Below, piece after piece: positions 14,658-23,304 of a DNA stretch of 23,332 nucleotides. This DNA is from a virus, in the IMG/VR virus record IMGVR_UViG_3300045242_000125, positions 1 through 23,332 of that record; one strand, given 5' to 3'. The position numbers were made by a program, and so were the translations under genes. Every line of letters begins with the position of its first letter. The stretch's first letter is position 1. A model generated the notes under the pieces. The model had not been told where the DNA came from, searched no databases, and worked only from the letters and a program-made list of their open reading frames with translations.

Positions 14658-15068
14658 TCATGCCTCGTCTATGAGAGCGTGGAAGGTGACGACGCTGTGC
14701 GACGTCAGCCCGTCGGGTTCGTCGAGGTGCAGGGTCAAGTCGTGCTCGACCAGCACGAGCGCATAATCGGGTGCTAGCGGCAGGTCTTTGGTATTGATCG
14801 CCGTGACGATCGCGCCGGAAATTTTCTTCGCCTCGACTTTGCCGACTGCCTGCGAGAACACGTGACAATTGGCGAACACCTCAGTCGAGCCGTATAGGCA
14901 TTCCGCGTGTTGCGGCGTGACCTGATCGTCGCCCACGCGCACATACGGAAAGACCGCGTTGTTGGGCACGCGATCGTAGATGCGCCCGGCGACCAGCGCA
15001 TTGGTCGCTGCGTCTGCTTTGAGCACCGTCACCAGTGCCCCCTGCAACGCCAGACTTGGCTCGCTCAT
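14658..15068 (-). CDS. DUF3168 tail terminator/completion protein
   Basis: 136 residues with the DUF3168 pattern: ALQGALVTVLKAD at the start, AGRIYDRVPNNAVFPYVRVGD (about 27-47), then FANCHVFSQAVGKVEAKKISGAI and a final HSVVTFHALI strand. Members of this family cap the tail tube at the head-tail joint in HK97-like phages and GTAs. The start overlaps the previous stop by one base. Neighbours are the HK97 gp10-like and tail-tube genes, as expected. Confidence 0.92.
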   Translation of the reverse strand: MSEPSLALQGALVTVLKADAATNALVAGRIYDRVPNNAVFPYVRVGDDQVTPQHAECLYGSTEVFANCHVFSQAVGKVEAKKISGAIVTAINTKDLPLAPDYALVLVEHDLTLHLDEPDGLTSHSVVTFHALIDEA

Positions 15069-15472
15069 TACTCGGCCGAATACTTTTTGATAGTGCGGGT
15101 GAGCTTGCTTTTCATGGCGGCGACGATCTTTTTCTTGCGCAGCCGGTAGCTCGGAAAGAAAAACGGCCGCGCCTTCATGTTGACGGTGCCGAACTCGTCG
15201 CCGCGGGCGTAGTCGTACGGCTTCGATGACACCGACTTGCGGATGGTCAACTGCCCGCCCGCAACGATGCGCTTGACCAGCGGCGACTTGCCGTCGATCA
15301 CGCGGATCGAGTGTTCGAGATCGCCGGTCTCGCCGCGCGGTGCCACCGATGTCATCAACTGCGCCAGCAGATCGGCCTGCTTGTCGAGCTCGGCCGCCGC
15401 GTCGTCAAAGACCTGCTGTTTCATCTCGGCGGTGAGCTTGCGGAAGCGCTCAAGGCTGACGTTGCTCGGCAT
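15068..15472 (-). CDS. HK97 gp10-like head-tail connection protein
   Basis: 134 residues from the ATG at 15472. A helical N-terminus with many Lys/Gln (LAQLMTSVAP at about 36-45) is followed by the family landmark RGETGDLEHSIRV (46-58), then YDYARGDEFGT and ARPFFFPSYR (101-110), and a basic C-terminal helix. This is the HK97_gp10 family, thought to act as a tail-completion or neck protein. It lies 2 bp from the head-tail adaptor gene. Confidence 0.9.
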   Translation of the reverse strand: MPSNVSLERFRKLTAEMKQQVFDDAAAELDKQADLLAQLMTSVAPRGETGDLEHSIRVIDGKSPLVKRIVAGGQLTIRKSVSSKPYDYARGDEFGTVNMKARPFFFPSYRLRKKKIVAAMKSKLTRTIKKYSAE

Positions 15473-15474
15473 GA

Positions 15475-15837
15475 TCAGGTCGCGACCCCGGCCTCGGCCA
15501 TGATGTCGAAGAACTGCCGTTGCTCGTCGAAATTGGCGATCGAGCGCACGTTGTAGATTTTGTCTTTGCGCACATCCCTGATGCGGTCGTCGGTGGTGAG
15601 GGCGGCGATCGCCGCCGCGCACCGCACCGTGACGACCACCGGCTGCGTGCCGGTCAGCCGCCGCTGCATGACCTGCTCGCCGCCCATCAACGGCATGATG
15701 CGGGCGGCGCAGCGGTGAAGCTCGGTCCAGTCGCTCGTCACCACGTTGCCGAAGCCGTCGTCTGCCGTCTGCCGCCGCTCGAACGCGACGCGCTCGCGCA
15801 TATCGCCGGGAGATATGGTCGTGTGCTGTTTGGGCAT
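15475..15837 (-). CDS. Head-tail adaptor (head closure) protein
   Basis: 120 residues. DMRERVAFERRQTADDGFGN at about 12-31, then WTELHRCAARIMPLMGGE and IRDVRKDKIYNVRSIANFDE, are the pattern of the Phage_H_T_join/SPP1 gp16-like family. It would close the portal channel after packaging. It is placed 3 bp after the connector gene. Confidence 0.92.
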   Translation of the reverse strand: MPKQHTTISPGDMRERVAFERRQTADDGFGNVVTSDWTELHRCAARIMPLMGGEQVMQRRLTGTQPVVVTVRCAAAIAALTTDDRIRDVRKDKIYNVRSIANFDEQRQFFDIMAEAGVAT

Positions 15838-15840
15838 GGC

Positions 15841-16392
15841 TTAAACGCGCGGCACCCACCAGGTCGAGAAATTGTCCATGATCCAGGCCGGGATCGACTC
15901 GCCGCCGGGGCCGGCGTGGACATAGATTTCGCGATGCTCGTAGAGGTGCGTCGCGAACGTAAAGACGCAATCGACGATCCCGGGCGGCACCTTAGTGGCG
16001 TCGGCGTAGCCGCTCTCGAACGTGAACTTGATACCCGCCTGCCATGCGCCCGCGACCTTGTAGGACGGCGCGCCGAACAGCGTGTTCGTCGTCAGCGTGA
16101 AGGCGGCGCTGATGTCATTGCCGTCTGCATCCTTGACCGCCATGCTAGTGACCGGCGTGACCGGAACCACCGCTTCGCCGCAATGGAAGTCTCGCGAGAC
16201 CGGAAACCAACTGATCGTCGTCGGGTTCACCGCTACCTCGGTGACGCGCTGAAAGTAATCGATGGCGCGGCCGACGACCTGTTTGACGTAGAGGTCATCA
16301 TCCGTGAAGTCGATCCGCATGTGCGCCTTGGCGTCGGTGAGCAGACCCGTCGGCAGCACCGCGATGTCGACCGCATCGATGGTCTTGCTCAT
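15841..16392 (-). CDS. Head-tail connector (gp6-like)
   Basis: 183 residues from the ATG at 16392 (ATGA overlap with the collagen-like gene; a longer ORF upstream is a shadow). LTDAKAHMRIDFTDDDLYVK (about 18-37) followed by RAIDYFQRVT is the signature of the gp6-like/phage connector family. The rest is beta-rich with AYKVAG-like turns, ending in a helix with FATHLYEHRE. It forms the ring attached below the portal. Confidence 0.9.
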   Translation of the reverse strand: MSKTIDAVDIAVLPTGLLTDAKAHMRIDFTDDDLYVKQVVGRAIDYFQRVTEVAVNPTTISWFPVSRDFHCGEAVVPVTPVTSMAVKDADGNDISAAFTLTTNTLFGAPSYKVAGAWQAGIKFTFESGYADATKVPPGIVDCVFTFATHLYEHREIYVHAGPGGESIPAWIMDNFSTWWVPRV

Positions 16393-17249
16393 GCGCGCCG
16401 TTCCTCGTGATAGCGCTCGAACAGCGGGCGCAAGTTCACGACGCCCTCGGTGCCGTCGCTCATGAGGACGACCAGCGACCAATCGACGAGGTCGAAACTG
16501 TCGATGCCGCGACCGGGCGGGCCGTCCTTGCCGCGGTCGCCTTTGTCGCCTTTATCGCCCGGCTTGCCCTTAATGCCCTTGGCGCCGAGCACCCATCCGG
16601 GCCCTGGCAACTCGCCAGGGTTGTCGCGCACCGCCCGCCATTCGGAATTGTGCGCCGCCACCACGTCCAGCGCGCGATAGCTGGCGGCGGGATCATGCAA
16701 GCCGCAGGCCCGGCCTGGATAGCCGTCCTTGCCGTCGCGGCCGGCGAGCGCGACCGGCGCGAAGTCGTCGTGCGGCGGCGCCTGCGCGGTATCCCGTAAC
16801 GCCGCATAGGTCGAGCCCTCATGATGCACGAGCTCGTTGGCATAGGTCACCCGCCCCGGCTCATAGGCGCGCGGCGGCACCAGCCGGCCGGGCGCGCCAG
16901 GGGGCCCAGGATCGCCCGTGGTGCCGTTTTCGCCGGGGAGGCCACTTTCCCCCGGCTCGCCCTTTTCGCCGCGCTCGCCGGGCAACCCTGGCGGCCCTGG
17001 CGGCCCTGGCGGCCCTGGCGGCCCCTGTTCGCCGGGGTCGCCCTTTTCGCCGCGCTCGCCGGGCGCGCCGTCACGCAATGTTTCGATCCGCGCGCGTGCG
17101 TGAGCCAGCAGCCGCTCGACCGCGAGCTGGCCTTCCAGCGCAATCGCCCGGATCTGGCTCGCCTCGGCCGCCCAGTCGCGGCGGACATTGGCGAGCTGAA
17201 TTCGGATGCTTTCAGCCAGCGGCGCGAGCGCCGAGCCGTTCAACTTCAT
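16389..17249 (-). CDS. Collagen-like protein in the head gene cluster
   Basis: 286 residues from the ATG at 17249 (a TTG at 17261 would add four). Residues 1-58 are a probable coiled coil (LAESIRIQLANVRRDW). Residues 61-121 are about 20 Gly-X-Y triplets with many PPG and ERGEKG-type triplets. Two aromatic modules (about 125-172 and 183-218) resemble CBM5/12 repeats. A second collagen tract spans about 222-248, and an acidic tail ends in LFERYHEERR. It overlaps the portal gene by 38 bp and precedes the connector gene. A trimeric fibre on the capsid or neck is the simplest reading; a tail or whisker protein is the alternative. Confidence 0.85.
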   Translation of the reverse strand: MKLNGSALAPLAESIRIQLANVRRDWAAEASQIRAIALEGQLAVERLLAHARARIETLRDGAPGERGEKGDPGEQGPPGPPGPPGPPGLPGERGEKGEPGESGLPGENGTTGDPGPPGAPGRLVPPRAYEPGRVTYANELVHHEGSTYAALRDTAQAPPHDDFAPVALAGRDGKDGYPGRACGLHDPAASYRALDVVAAHNSEWRAVRDNPGELPGPGWVLGAKGIKGKPGDKGDKGDRGKDGPPGRGIDSFDLVDWSLVVLMSDGTEGVVNLRPLFERYHEERRA

Positions 17250-18639
17250 GGGTCGGCTCAAAGTAGTCGTTCCACTCGGCGACGGTGATGTCGCTCTCGT
17301 CGAGGTCGTTGGCGTTTGCGGCCGCCGGTGCCGGCGCCGGGCCGGCGGGCGCGCCGGCCGGCGGCGATGGCGGCCTCGGCTCGGTGGCGAAGCTCAAGGG
17401 CACGACCTGCTGCTGCACGCGTGGCTCGTCGCCCGCCTTTGCCGCCGGCAACCCGAATTCGGCGCGCGCCTCGTTGGGGGCATAGATGCCGCCGATGACG
17501 CCGCCCGAATATGCCTCGATGCGGTCCTTGAGGTTCGAGCGCAGCAGCACCTCGGAGTCGAGTTCGCAGCATTCGTTCGGCCCCAACGCAAACAGCTTGT
17601 CAAACGCCTGCTCGACCCGGTCGAGCGCGAAGCCGAGCCCGCCGCTGATCCAGAAATTCATCAGCGCTTCGGTCGAGCCCATCGGCTGCGATTCTGAGCC
17701 GACGATGGCGAGCGGCACGCGAAAGACCTGCGCGATCTGCGCGTCGCTGAGTTTCAAGGCTTCGGCGATTTGGCCGTCCTTTGCCGAGACGGCCACCGGA
17801 GCGAATTTGAGCCCGTGCGTCAGGATCGGCGTGCCGCCCGCGTTCAATCCTTTGGATTGTTCGTCCCAGCGCGCGCGCAAATCCTCGGTTTGCGCCTTGG
17901 TAAGTGCCAAGTCGGTCTGCAGCACGCCGCCGGGGCGGCTTTGATTTTGAAAGAACGCGATTGACTGCGCCATGATCGCATTGGTCGCGGCGACCGCCAT
18001 GGCAGCGGCGCCCAGCGGCGACTCGCCGTGCAACACGTCGCGGATCGAATTGAGTTTGATGTGCAGCACGTCGCGCGCCGGCACAAAATTGAGCAGCGAG
18101 GCATCCAGCTCCTGAGCGGTGATGCGGCTGTTAACCACGTAATTGCCGCCGAGTTGGTAGATGATCTCGCCGTCGAGCGGCTGGCCGCGGCTCATGCGCG
18201 GATTCATCTGGTGCAATTCGGCGATCTCAAAACGGTTGTTCCTGACGGCCAACGCATAAGCGTTGCCGTCGAGGTAGAGCGAGCGGACCATGTTGAGCAG
18301 AAATTCCGACCGCGTCTGGTAGTCGTTCGGCGCCAGCGCGATACGCGAAAGCGCCGAGGTCGTGACCTGCTCGCGGCCGCCATTGTCGAGCAGGGCATAG
18401 TGATACATCGGGCATTGGGCCACGGTCTGCGCGTAGGCCGAGACGCAGGCCTCGACCATCGCCGACATCCCGCCTGGAACCGGGTCCAGGTCCATCTGCC
18501 AGTGATTCCAGTAGCCCCAGGCATGCGGCAGCATGCCGGTCATGTTGCCGTAAGTAATTTGATACGGGCCGTCGTGGTAGGCGCCTTCCGGCGCCGCCTT
18601 GGCCGACAACAGCGATCCGATCTTGCTCAACCAGCTCAT
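17212..18639 (-). CDS. HK97-family portal protein
   Basis: 475 residues, starting MSWLSKIGSLLS, with a good family match: ACVSAYAQTVAQCPMYHY (about 65-82), LLNMVRSLYLDGNAYALAVR (114-133), HQMNPRMS, DVLHIKLNS, SPLGAAAMAVAATNAI, and SDAQIAQVFRVPLAIVG near 300-317. It forms the dodecameric DNA gate at the capsid vertex and docks the terminase. The C-terminus is an Ala/Pro-rich linker (about 420-450) followed by an acidic tail. The start overlaps the stop of the Gln-Pro repeat gene (ATGA). Confidence 0.95.
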   Translation of the reverse strand: MSWLSKIGSLLSAKAAPEGAYHDGPYQITYGNMTGMLPHAWGYWNHWQMDLDPVPGGMSAMVEACVSAYAQTVAQCPMYHYALLDNGGREQVTTSALSRIALAPNDYQTRSEFLLNMVRSLYLDGNAYALAVRNNRFEIAELHQMNPRMSRGQPLDGEIIYQLGGNYVVNSRITAQELDASLLNFVPARDVLHIKLNSIRDVLHGESPLGAAAMAVAATNAIMAQSIAFFQNQSRPGGVLQTDLALTKAQTEDLRARWDEQSKGLNAGGTPILTHGLKFAPVAVSAKDGQIAEALKLSDAQIAQVFRVPLAIVGSESQPMGSTEALMNFWISGGLGFALDRVEQAFDKLFALGPNECCELDSEVLLRSNLKDRIEAYSGGVIGGIYAPNEARAEFGLPAAKAGDEPRVQQQVVPLSFATEPRPPSPPAGAPAGPAPAPAAANANDLDESDITVAEWNDYFEPTHEVERLGARAAG

Positions 18640-19028
18640 TTGCGAACCGGGGCGCCTTTTGTCGGATAGTGGGCGTTTTCCTCGGCGACCATGTCACGCG
18701 TGTGCGGCTTTGCATGCGGCTGCGGCTGCGGCTGCGGCTGCGGCTGCGGCTGCGGCTGCGGCTGCTTGGCCTCGTGCTCGTGCTCGCGCGGCTTGTCCTT
18801 GTGCCTCGGATCGAGGACCGGCTCACCGCGCAGGCGCGGCGCTGCGGCGACGGCCGCCTGATAAATCCGCTCGCGATCTTCGTCGGTCTGCTCGGCCGGC
18901 GGTTCGGCCGGCGGGACCGCAAAGGGGTCGTAAGCCCACCCCTCGCTGATTGCCGAGCTTGCATCGGCCTCGGAGACGGCTAGGCGCTGGTTGCGATATG
19001 GGCCCGCGGTGACTTGGATCATGGGCAT
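18636..19028 (-). CDS. Small head-region protein with Gln-Pro repeats
   Basis: 130 residues from the ATG at 19028, with AGGGAGG 8 bp upstream; an alternative Met lies two codons later. Residues 1-40 look folded (IQVTAGPYRNQRLAVSEADA, GWAYDPFAV). The rest is Pro/Glu/His-rich and disordered, with about nine Gln-Pro dipeptides near residues 89-105 encoded by a perfect hexanucleotide repeat. It lies between the major capsid protein and portal, where small head accessory proteins occur. Function not recognised. Confidence 0.78.
   Translation of the reverse strand: MPMIQVTAGPYRNQRLAVSEADASSAISEGWAYDPFAVPPAEPPAEQTDEDRERIYQAAVAAAPRLRGEPVLDPRHKDKPREHEHEAKQPQPQPQPQPQPQPQPHAKPHTRDMVAEENAHYPTKGAPVRK
18715..18762 (-). 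repeat. Hexanucleotide repeat, eight TGCGGC copies
   Basis: Eight perfect tandem copies of TGCGGC on the plus strand encode the Gln-Pro tract in the minus-strand gene. Copy-number change by slippage would keep the frame and change only the length of the linker. Confidence 0.9.
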
Positions 19029-19059
19029 CGGCTCAACCTCCCTTAATGTTTCGCATTGA

Positions 19060-19093
19060 AACGCAAGCGCGAGGCAGGCCCCGCGCTTGCGTT
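19060..19093 (-). terminator. Strong hairpin behind the major capsid gene
   Basis: On the minus strand AACGCAAGCGCG and CGCGCTTGCGTT form a perfect 12-bp stem with a 10-nt loop, starting about 8 nt after the capsid stop codon. Only three Ts follow the stem, so it is either a leaky terminator or attenuator, or an mRNA-stabilising structure, in the only gap over 60 bp in the late operon. Confidence 0.6.
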
Positions 19094-19100
19094 GGATGCT

Positions 19101-21146
19101 TTACCAGCCGACGGTCGCGATCCATTGCACCATGCCAGGACGCCGCATGACCCAGGACACGTAGAGCGTGAGCCGGATCGCGATGCTGTCGGTCTGAAAC
19201 AACGAGCGAACCGGCGCGGCGACCGTCGCGGGCGCACCCGGCGTGCCGATGGCAAGCGGCGTGGTGTCTTCTTCGTGGAGCGTCGCCTCGTTTGAAATCG
19301 CCAGCCGCGGCGTGTCGCCAGTCGCAGTCGCAAATTCGTAAGCATCGACTGCGACCACCGTCCCGATCGGCACGTTCTGCGATACGATGAACGAGCAGTT
19401 GAACTTCTGCCCGGCCTCAACGACCGACGCAAACAAGAATTCGCCCGTCGTCGTCTGAGCGAACCCCAACGCGAACGCCTGCGCAGGATTGAGCAGAATC
19501 ACGGGATCTTGGCCGCCGCCGGTTGCGACCATCGCCTGCACGAGCGCCTTGAGGTCGGCGACCATCTTTTCCAGCGCCGTGCCGGTCGAGGCGGCCGTGA
19601 TCGGGACCACGCTGTTAAGCAGGCCAGCCGGTCGGATCGAGCTCGATGCGGTGCCGTCGATCAGGTAGGCATCGAGCGATTGCTGCGTATCGTCCTGCAG
19701 GCCCTGCCGGATAATCGCCTCGATGGCAGGGTTGCTGTAGAGCGCCATTTCTTCCGTGAAGGTCGAGATCACGGCGAGCTTGTGCGGCACCAACGGGACC
19801 GACGAGAACGACGCCCGCTTGACCGGCTTCGGTGCGCCTTCGCCCACCCACACGCCGGTCAGCAAGTTAGTGTTTGTGCGCACCGGGATCTTGAGCTGCG
19901 AGACGCCGCTTGGGAACGTGTAGCGCTGGCCACGGTTCGACAGCGGTTGATAGATCGACTTGAACAGCAGCCGATTGATGAACCCCGCATTGACAGTTTG
20001 CGCCAGTTCGGCCGCCCAACCCGCGACCGTCGTCATGGCCGGGTTCACCGCTGCGCGCAACACCATGTTCAGGTTTTCGTCGCGGTCGCCGTAGCGAGTC
20101 CGCAGCACATTCTCCAGCGGCTCGCGGGAGGCCACCGACGAGAGCCAAGTCGCGAGCGAGCGGAAGACATAGTCGCTCGGATCGATCTTCTGCTTGCCGG
20201 CGAACGAGTCGGCGCCGAACGGCCGGCGCTCGACCTCGCGCGACGGCTCGGTCCGCCTCGGCTCGGTGCCCTCGCCGCGATACACCGTGACCTCGGTGCC
20301 CGATGCCGTCCGCTGTTCGCTGGCGGCCGGATCGGGCGCGCGGGGCGTAGCGGCCACGCTGCCATTGCGGCGGCCAAGCGCGCGCTCCTGTGCGAGCAGG
20401 TCGTTGAGCGTGGTTTCGGCCGCGGTCATTTCCGTGGGGATCTCGGAAGCGCGACGCGCCTCCTCCTCGGTCTGCTGTTCCTGTTCGGAGAGCTCCTTGA
20501 GCCGTCCGGTGAGCGCGATAAGGTTTTGTTGTGCGGTCTGGATTCTCTGACCCAGGGTTCCTTGCAATCTCATGACTGAACTCGCGATGCTGCGAGGGAT
20601 TTGGCTTACACGCCGGTTAGGCACGAGAGCAGGCGCCATGTCTTCGGATGCGTTCACGCGGAAGAGGGTGGCGATGATCTCGGGCTGTAGATTGAGCGAC
20701 CGCGCGAGCTGCACGGCATTCGGATTCGCCGGTACCGAGACCAGCGATGCCTCGATCAGCTCGGACTTGAGGTAACGAAACGGGCCGAAGTATTCGCTGG
20801 CATCGGCAGTGAGCGGCTCTTGCCGGAGCGGAATGAACCCGACCGACACTGCGCGCAGAATGCCCTGCGAGCGCAGGCGGCGGATGCTGTCGACGAGCGG
20901 ATTGGTCCCTTCGTCGGCGAGGACGAGCTTGCCGGTGAGCCTGTTGGCCTCGACCTTCACGTCGGCCCACTCGCCGACGATCTGATTGCGGTCGTGGTTG
21001 AACAGCGCAATCGGGTTGCGGCCAAAGTTTGCCAGATCCCAATTCTGCTCAATGACGTCGCCGACGCGGTCGACGCTGGCATCGGACAGAACGAATTTAT
21101 CCGGCTCGCCGGTGGGTGCCGGCGCCGCACGCGTTGCGTATTTCAT
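19101..21146 (-). CDS. Fused prohead protease, scaffold and major capsid protein (HK97 fold)
   Basis: 681 residues in one frame. Residues 1-165 are a HK97-type prohead protease: FNHDRNQIVG (His51), RAVSVGFIP (Ser101), LIEASLVSVPANPNA (about 130-144). Residues about 175-270 are helical and Glu/Gln-rich, like a scaffold delta domain. Residues about 325-681 are the HK97-fold capsid protein (NAGFINRLLFKSIYQPLS, VWVGEGAPKPVKRASF, LLNPAQAFALGFAQ, GIA-like C-terminal strands). Self-cleavage should release the mature capsid subunit; the site is probably in the Pro/Arg/Glu-rich stretch at about 270-325 (inference). In most HK97-like phages these parts are separate genes, though fusions are known. A hairpin follows the gene. 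Confidence 0.93.
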   Translation of the reverse strand: MKYATRAAPAPTGEPDKFVLSDASVDRVGDVIEQNWDLANFGRNPIALFNHDRNQIVGEWADVKVEANRLTGKLVLADEGTNPLVDSIRRLRSQGILRAVSVGFIPLRQEPLTADASEYFGPFRYLKSELIEASLVSVPANPNAVQLARSLNLQPEIIATLFRVNASEDMAPALVPNRRVSQIPRSIASSVMRLQGTLGQRIQTAQQNLIALTGRLKELSEQEQQTEEEARRASEIPTEMTAAETTLNDLLAQERALGRRNGSVAATPRAPDPAASEQRTASGTEVTVYRGEGTEPRRTEPSREVERRPFGADSFAGKQKIDPSDYVFRSLATWLSSVASREPLENVLRTRYGDRDENLNMVLRAAVNPAMTTVAGWAAELAQTVNAGFINRLLFKSIYQPLSNRGQRYTFPSGVSQLKIPVRTNTNLLTGVWVGEGAPKPVKRASFSSVPLVPHKLAVISTFTEEMALYSNPAIEAIIRQGLQDDTQQSLDAYLIDGTASSSIRPAGLLNSVVPITAASTGTALEKMVADLKALVQAMVATGGGQDPVILLNPAQAFALGFAQTTTGEFLFASVVEAGQKFNCSFIVSQNVPIGTVVAVDAYEFATATGDTPRLAISNEATLHEEDTTPLAIGTPGAPATVAAPVRSLFQTDSIAIRLTLYVSWVMRRPGMVQWIATVGW

Positions 21147-21162
21147 GGGACGGACCCTGGCT

Positions 21163-22800
21163 TTAAGCGACCATTGCGGCGATCTCGACGACCGGCGCGC
21201 TCGAGGCTTTCATGGCGCCGATCGCCATCACGGCGGCGACGGCGAGGTCGATGCGGCCGTAAGACTTGGCCTTGTCGAGCTTGCGATTGCCCGCCGGATC
21301 GCGAGCGATAACGCTATTGGCGAAGCACCAGCGCATCACCGGATGAGCGCCGTGCCGCACCTTACCGGCGAGCGCGAGCTCCTCGAACGCCTCGACGCAA
21401 GGGCTCATGTCCTTGAAGCCCTGGCCGCACTCGACGAGCGGCGGCGCGACGCCGATCTGCGCGAGCGTCTGGCGCAACAGCGCAATGCGCCAGCGGTCAT
21501 AGTTGATGCGCGTGATCGCCATTTCGGCGGTGACCTCCGCGAGCGTTTGCGCCACCCACGCATAGTCGATGCTGGTCCCCGGCACCGCGAGCAGATGACC
21601 GTCGCGCACCCAGGCCTCGTATGACGCGCGGTCGCGGTCGCCGCGCTGCTTGAGCGTGTCGCCCGGCGTCCAGGCGAACGGCATCAACTCGACCACGCCG
21701 TCATCAGCCTCGGCCGCCAGCACGAGCGCGGTGAGATCGGTGCGGGCCGAAAGATCGATGCCACCGCAGACAGGCCGGCCGTCGCTGAAAATTTCCGGGT
21801 GGATCGGCGCTGCGCAGGCATCGTAAATCGAGGGCGAGAGGAACGGCGCTTCGGCGTGGACGCGCTGGTTGAGGTAGAGCACGCGCACCGAGCTTTCGAG
21901 CGACGGCACCTTGACCGCACGCATGACCGCGCTGCGCAGCTCGCCGAGATCGCGATAGTCGCCGAGCCCAGGGTTGGCCTTTTTCCATTCGCGCGGGTCG
22001 GTGATGTCGGCCTCGCGCGGCACCGAATAGACGTGGCTCACGAAGCTCTCGTCCTCGATGATTCCCGCGTTGACGCGCTCGCCGTAGTCGATCAGCTCGG
22101 ACAACAGATGCTGGTCGGACGGCGCCTGCGTCGAGATGATCATCATGAGCGGCTCGGGCTGGGAACCGAGCGACGTCATCAGCGCATCGTAAAGCGAGCG
22201 GCTCTTCGCCTGCGCCAGCTCGTCGTAGCAGACGAAGTCCAGCCCCATGCCGAACTGCCCGCCGGCTTCGGCCGAGACCGCAGCATAGTAGGAGCCATCT
22301 TCGCGATGCACGATGCGCTTAACCGAGTCGATCACCTTGAGACGCTTTCGCAGTGAGGCATTGACGCGGATCATGTCGGCGACGAAGCGAAAGACCAGCG
22401 AGGCCTGCGCGCGCGTCGTTGCCGCGGAAACGATGGTCGCATTTGGTCGCTTGCAGGGGCCCGCGAGGTGCGCGAGCACGAGCACGCCCGCCAGCAGCGT
22501 CTTGCCGTTGCGCCGCGCCACCGAGAGCAACGCCTGCTTAACCAACCGCTTATTGGTCTTCGGATCGCACGAGTTGTATACCGCGCGAATGAACTTGATC
22601 TGGAACGGCCGCAGCCGCAGCGGCGTATTGATGTGCGTCCCGGCCGGCACGACGAGCATGTGCGCGAATGCGATCACCGCTCCCGACGTGTGCCCCCAAT
22701 CCTGACGCGGCACCTCGAAGCGTTCGTAAAGCTCGCGCTGCTCGCGCGAGAGCCTAGGCGGCCTGCGTGCGCGCGTTGCGCTCACAGGCGACGTATTCAA
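21163..22800 (-). CDS. terL: Terminase large subunit
   Basis: 545 residues from a TTG at 22800 that overlaps the small-subunit stop; a GTG five codons later is an alternative. ATPase: Walker A VARRNGKT (K100), Walker B FVCYDE (D193, E194), coupling motif IISTQA (221-226). Nuclease: GGIDLSARTDLTAL (D349), then YDRWRIAL and a final GRIDLAVAAVMAIGA. It powers DNA packaging and cuts concatemers. It lies directly before the protease-capsid gene, as in HK97-like phages, so cos or headful packaging cannot be told from sequence alone, although P27-type small subunits often go with cos ends. Confidence 0.95.
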   Translation of the reverse strand: MNTSPVSATRARRPPRLSREQRELYERFEVPRQDWGHTSGAVIAFAHMLVVPAGTHINTPLRLRPFQIKFIRAVYNSCDPKTNKRLVKQALLSVARRNGKTLLAGVLVLAHLAGPCKRPNATIVSAATTRAQASLVFRFVADMIRVNASLRKRLKVIDSVKRIVHREDGSYYAAVSAEAGGQFGMGLDFVCYDELAQAKSRSLYDALMTSLGSQPEPLMMIISTQAPSDQHLLSELIDYGERVNAGIIEDESFVSHVYSVPREADITDPREWKKANPGLGDYRDLGELRSAVMRAVKVPSLESSVRVLYLNQRVHAEAPFLSPSIYDACAAPIHPEIFSDGRPVCGGIDLSARTDLTALVLAAEADDGVVELMPFAWTPGDTLKQRGDRDRASYEAWVRDGHLLAVPGTSIDYAWVAQTLAEVTAEMAITRINYDRWRIALLRQTLAQIGVAPPLVECGQGFKDMSPCVEAFEELALAGKVRHGAHPVMRWCFANSVIARDPAGNRKLDKAKSYGRIDLAVAAVMAIGAMKASSAPVVEIAAMVA

Positions 22801-23279
22801 TTTGCAAGCGGTCGTTCATCGCTCCACGCCTTGCCATGCGGCCCCAGCAGCACCGCCAGGGCGTCTTCCTCAACGCTCTCGGGCGCCGTCAGCCTAGCGC
22901 GCGCCGCGGGCGATAGGCCGAGCAGGAAGCCGCATTCATGCATCTGCGCCGCCGCATGCCGGCGCACGGTCAGCAACGGATTGCGGATCTCGCCATGCTG
23001 GCCGCGCGTCAGCAAGCCGCTCTGATTGATCGCGATCTGCGCCTGCCGGAACTCGGCCCACGCCACCGCCATCCGCTCTAACGTCGAGACATCCGCCGCG
23101 CACAGCAGGCCATCCGGCAGCGAACCCACCACGTCCTGCCATCGATCGCGCTGCTCGGCCGTCAGGTGCGCGGGCGGCTGCGGACGGCCAACGCCACGCA
23201 GCTCGTCCTTGCGGATCGGGCGTTTCGATCGGTTGCCTTCAAGCTCGCGGATTAGCGTCGGCTTTTTCGGATTACTCAT
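22797..23279 (-). CDS. terS: Terminase small subunit, P27 family
   Basis: 160 residues from the ATG at 23279 (MSNPKKPT); an upstream in-frame ATG at 23288 would add three. Neither has a clear Shine-Dalgarno. The P27/Terminase_4 pattern is present: LEGNRSKRPI near the N-terminus, PAHLTAEQRDRW (about 36-47), ADVSTLERMAVAWAEFRQA, a hydrophilic RNPLLTVRRHAAAQM and LLGLSPAARARLTAP. It recognises the packaging site and regulates the large subunit. It is the first late gene in the window; promoter and upstream genes (often an HNH endonuclease) lie outside. Confidence 0.92.
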   Translation of the reverse strand: MSNPKKPTLIRELEGNRSKRPIRKDELRGVGRPQPPAHLTAEQRDRWQDVVGSLPDGLLCAADVSTLERMAVAWAEFRQAQIAINQSGLLTRGQHGEIRNPLLTVRRHAAAQMHECGFLLGLSPAARARLTAPESVEEDALAVLLGPHGKAWSDERPLAN

Positions 23280-23304
23280 GCAGCCCATGCAAGGTTAAGA
23301 AATC

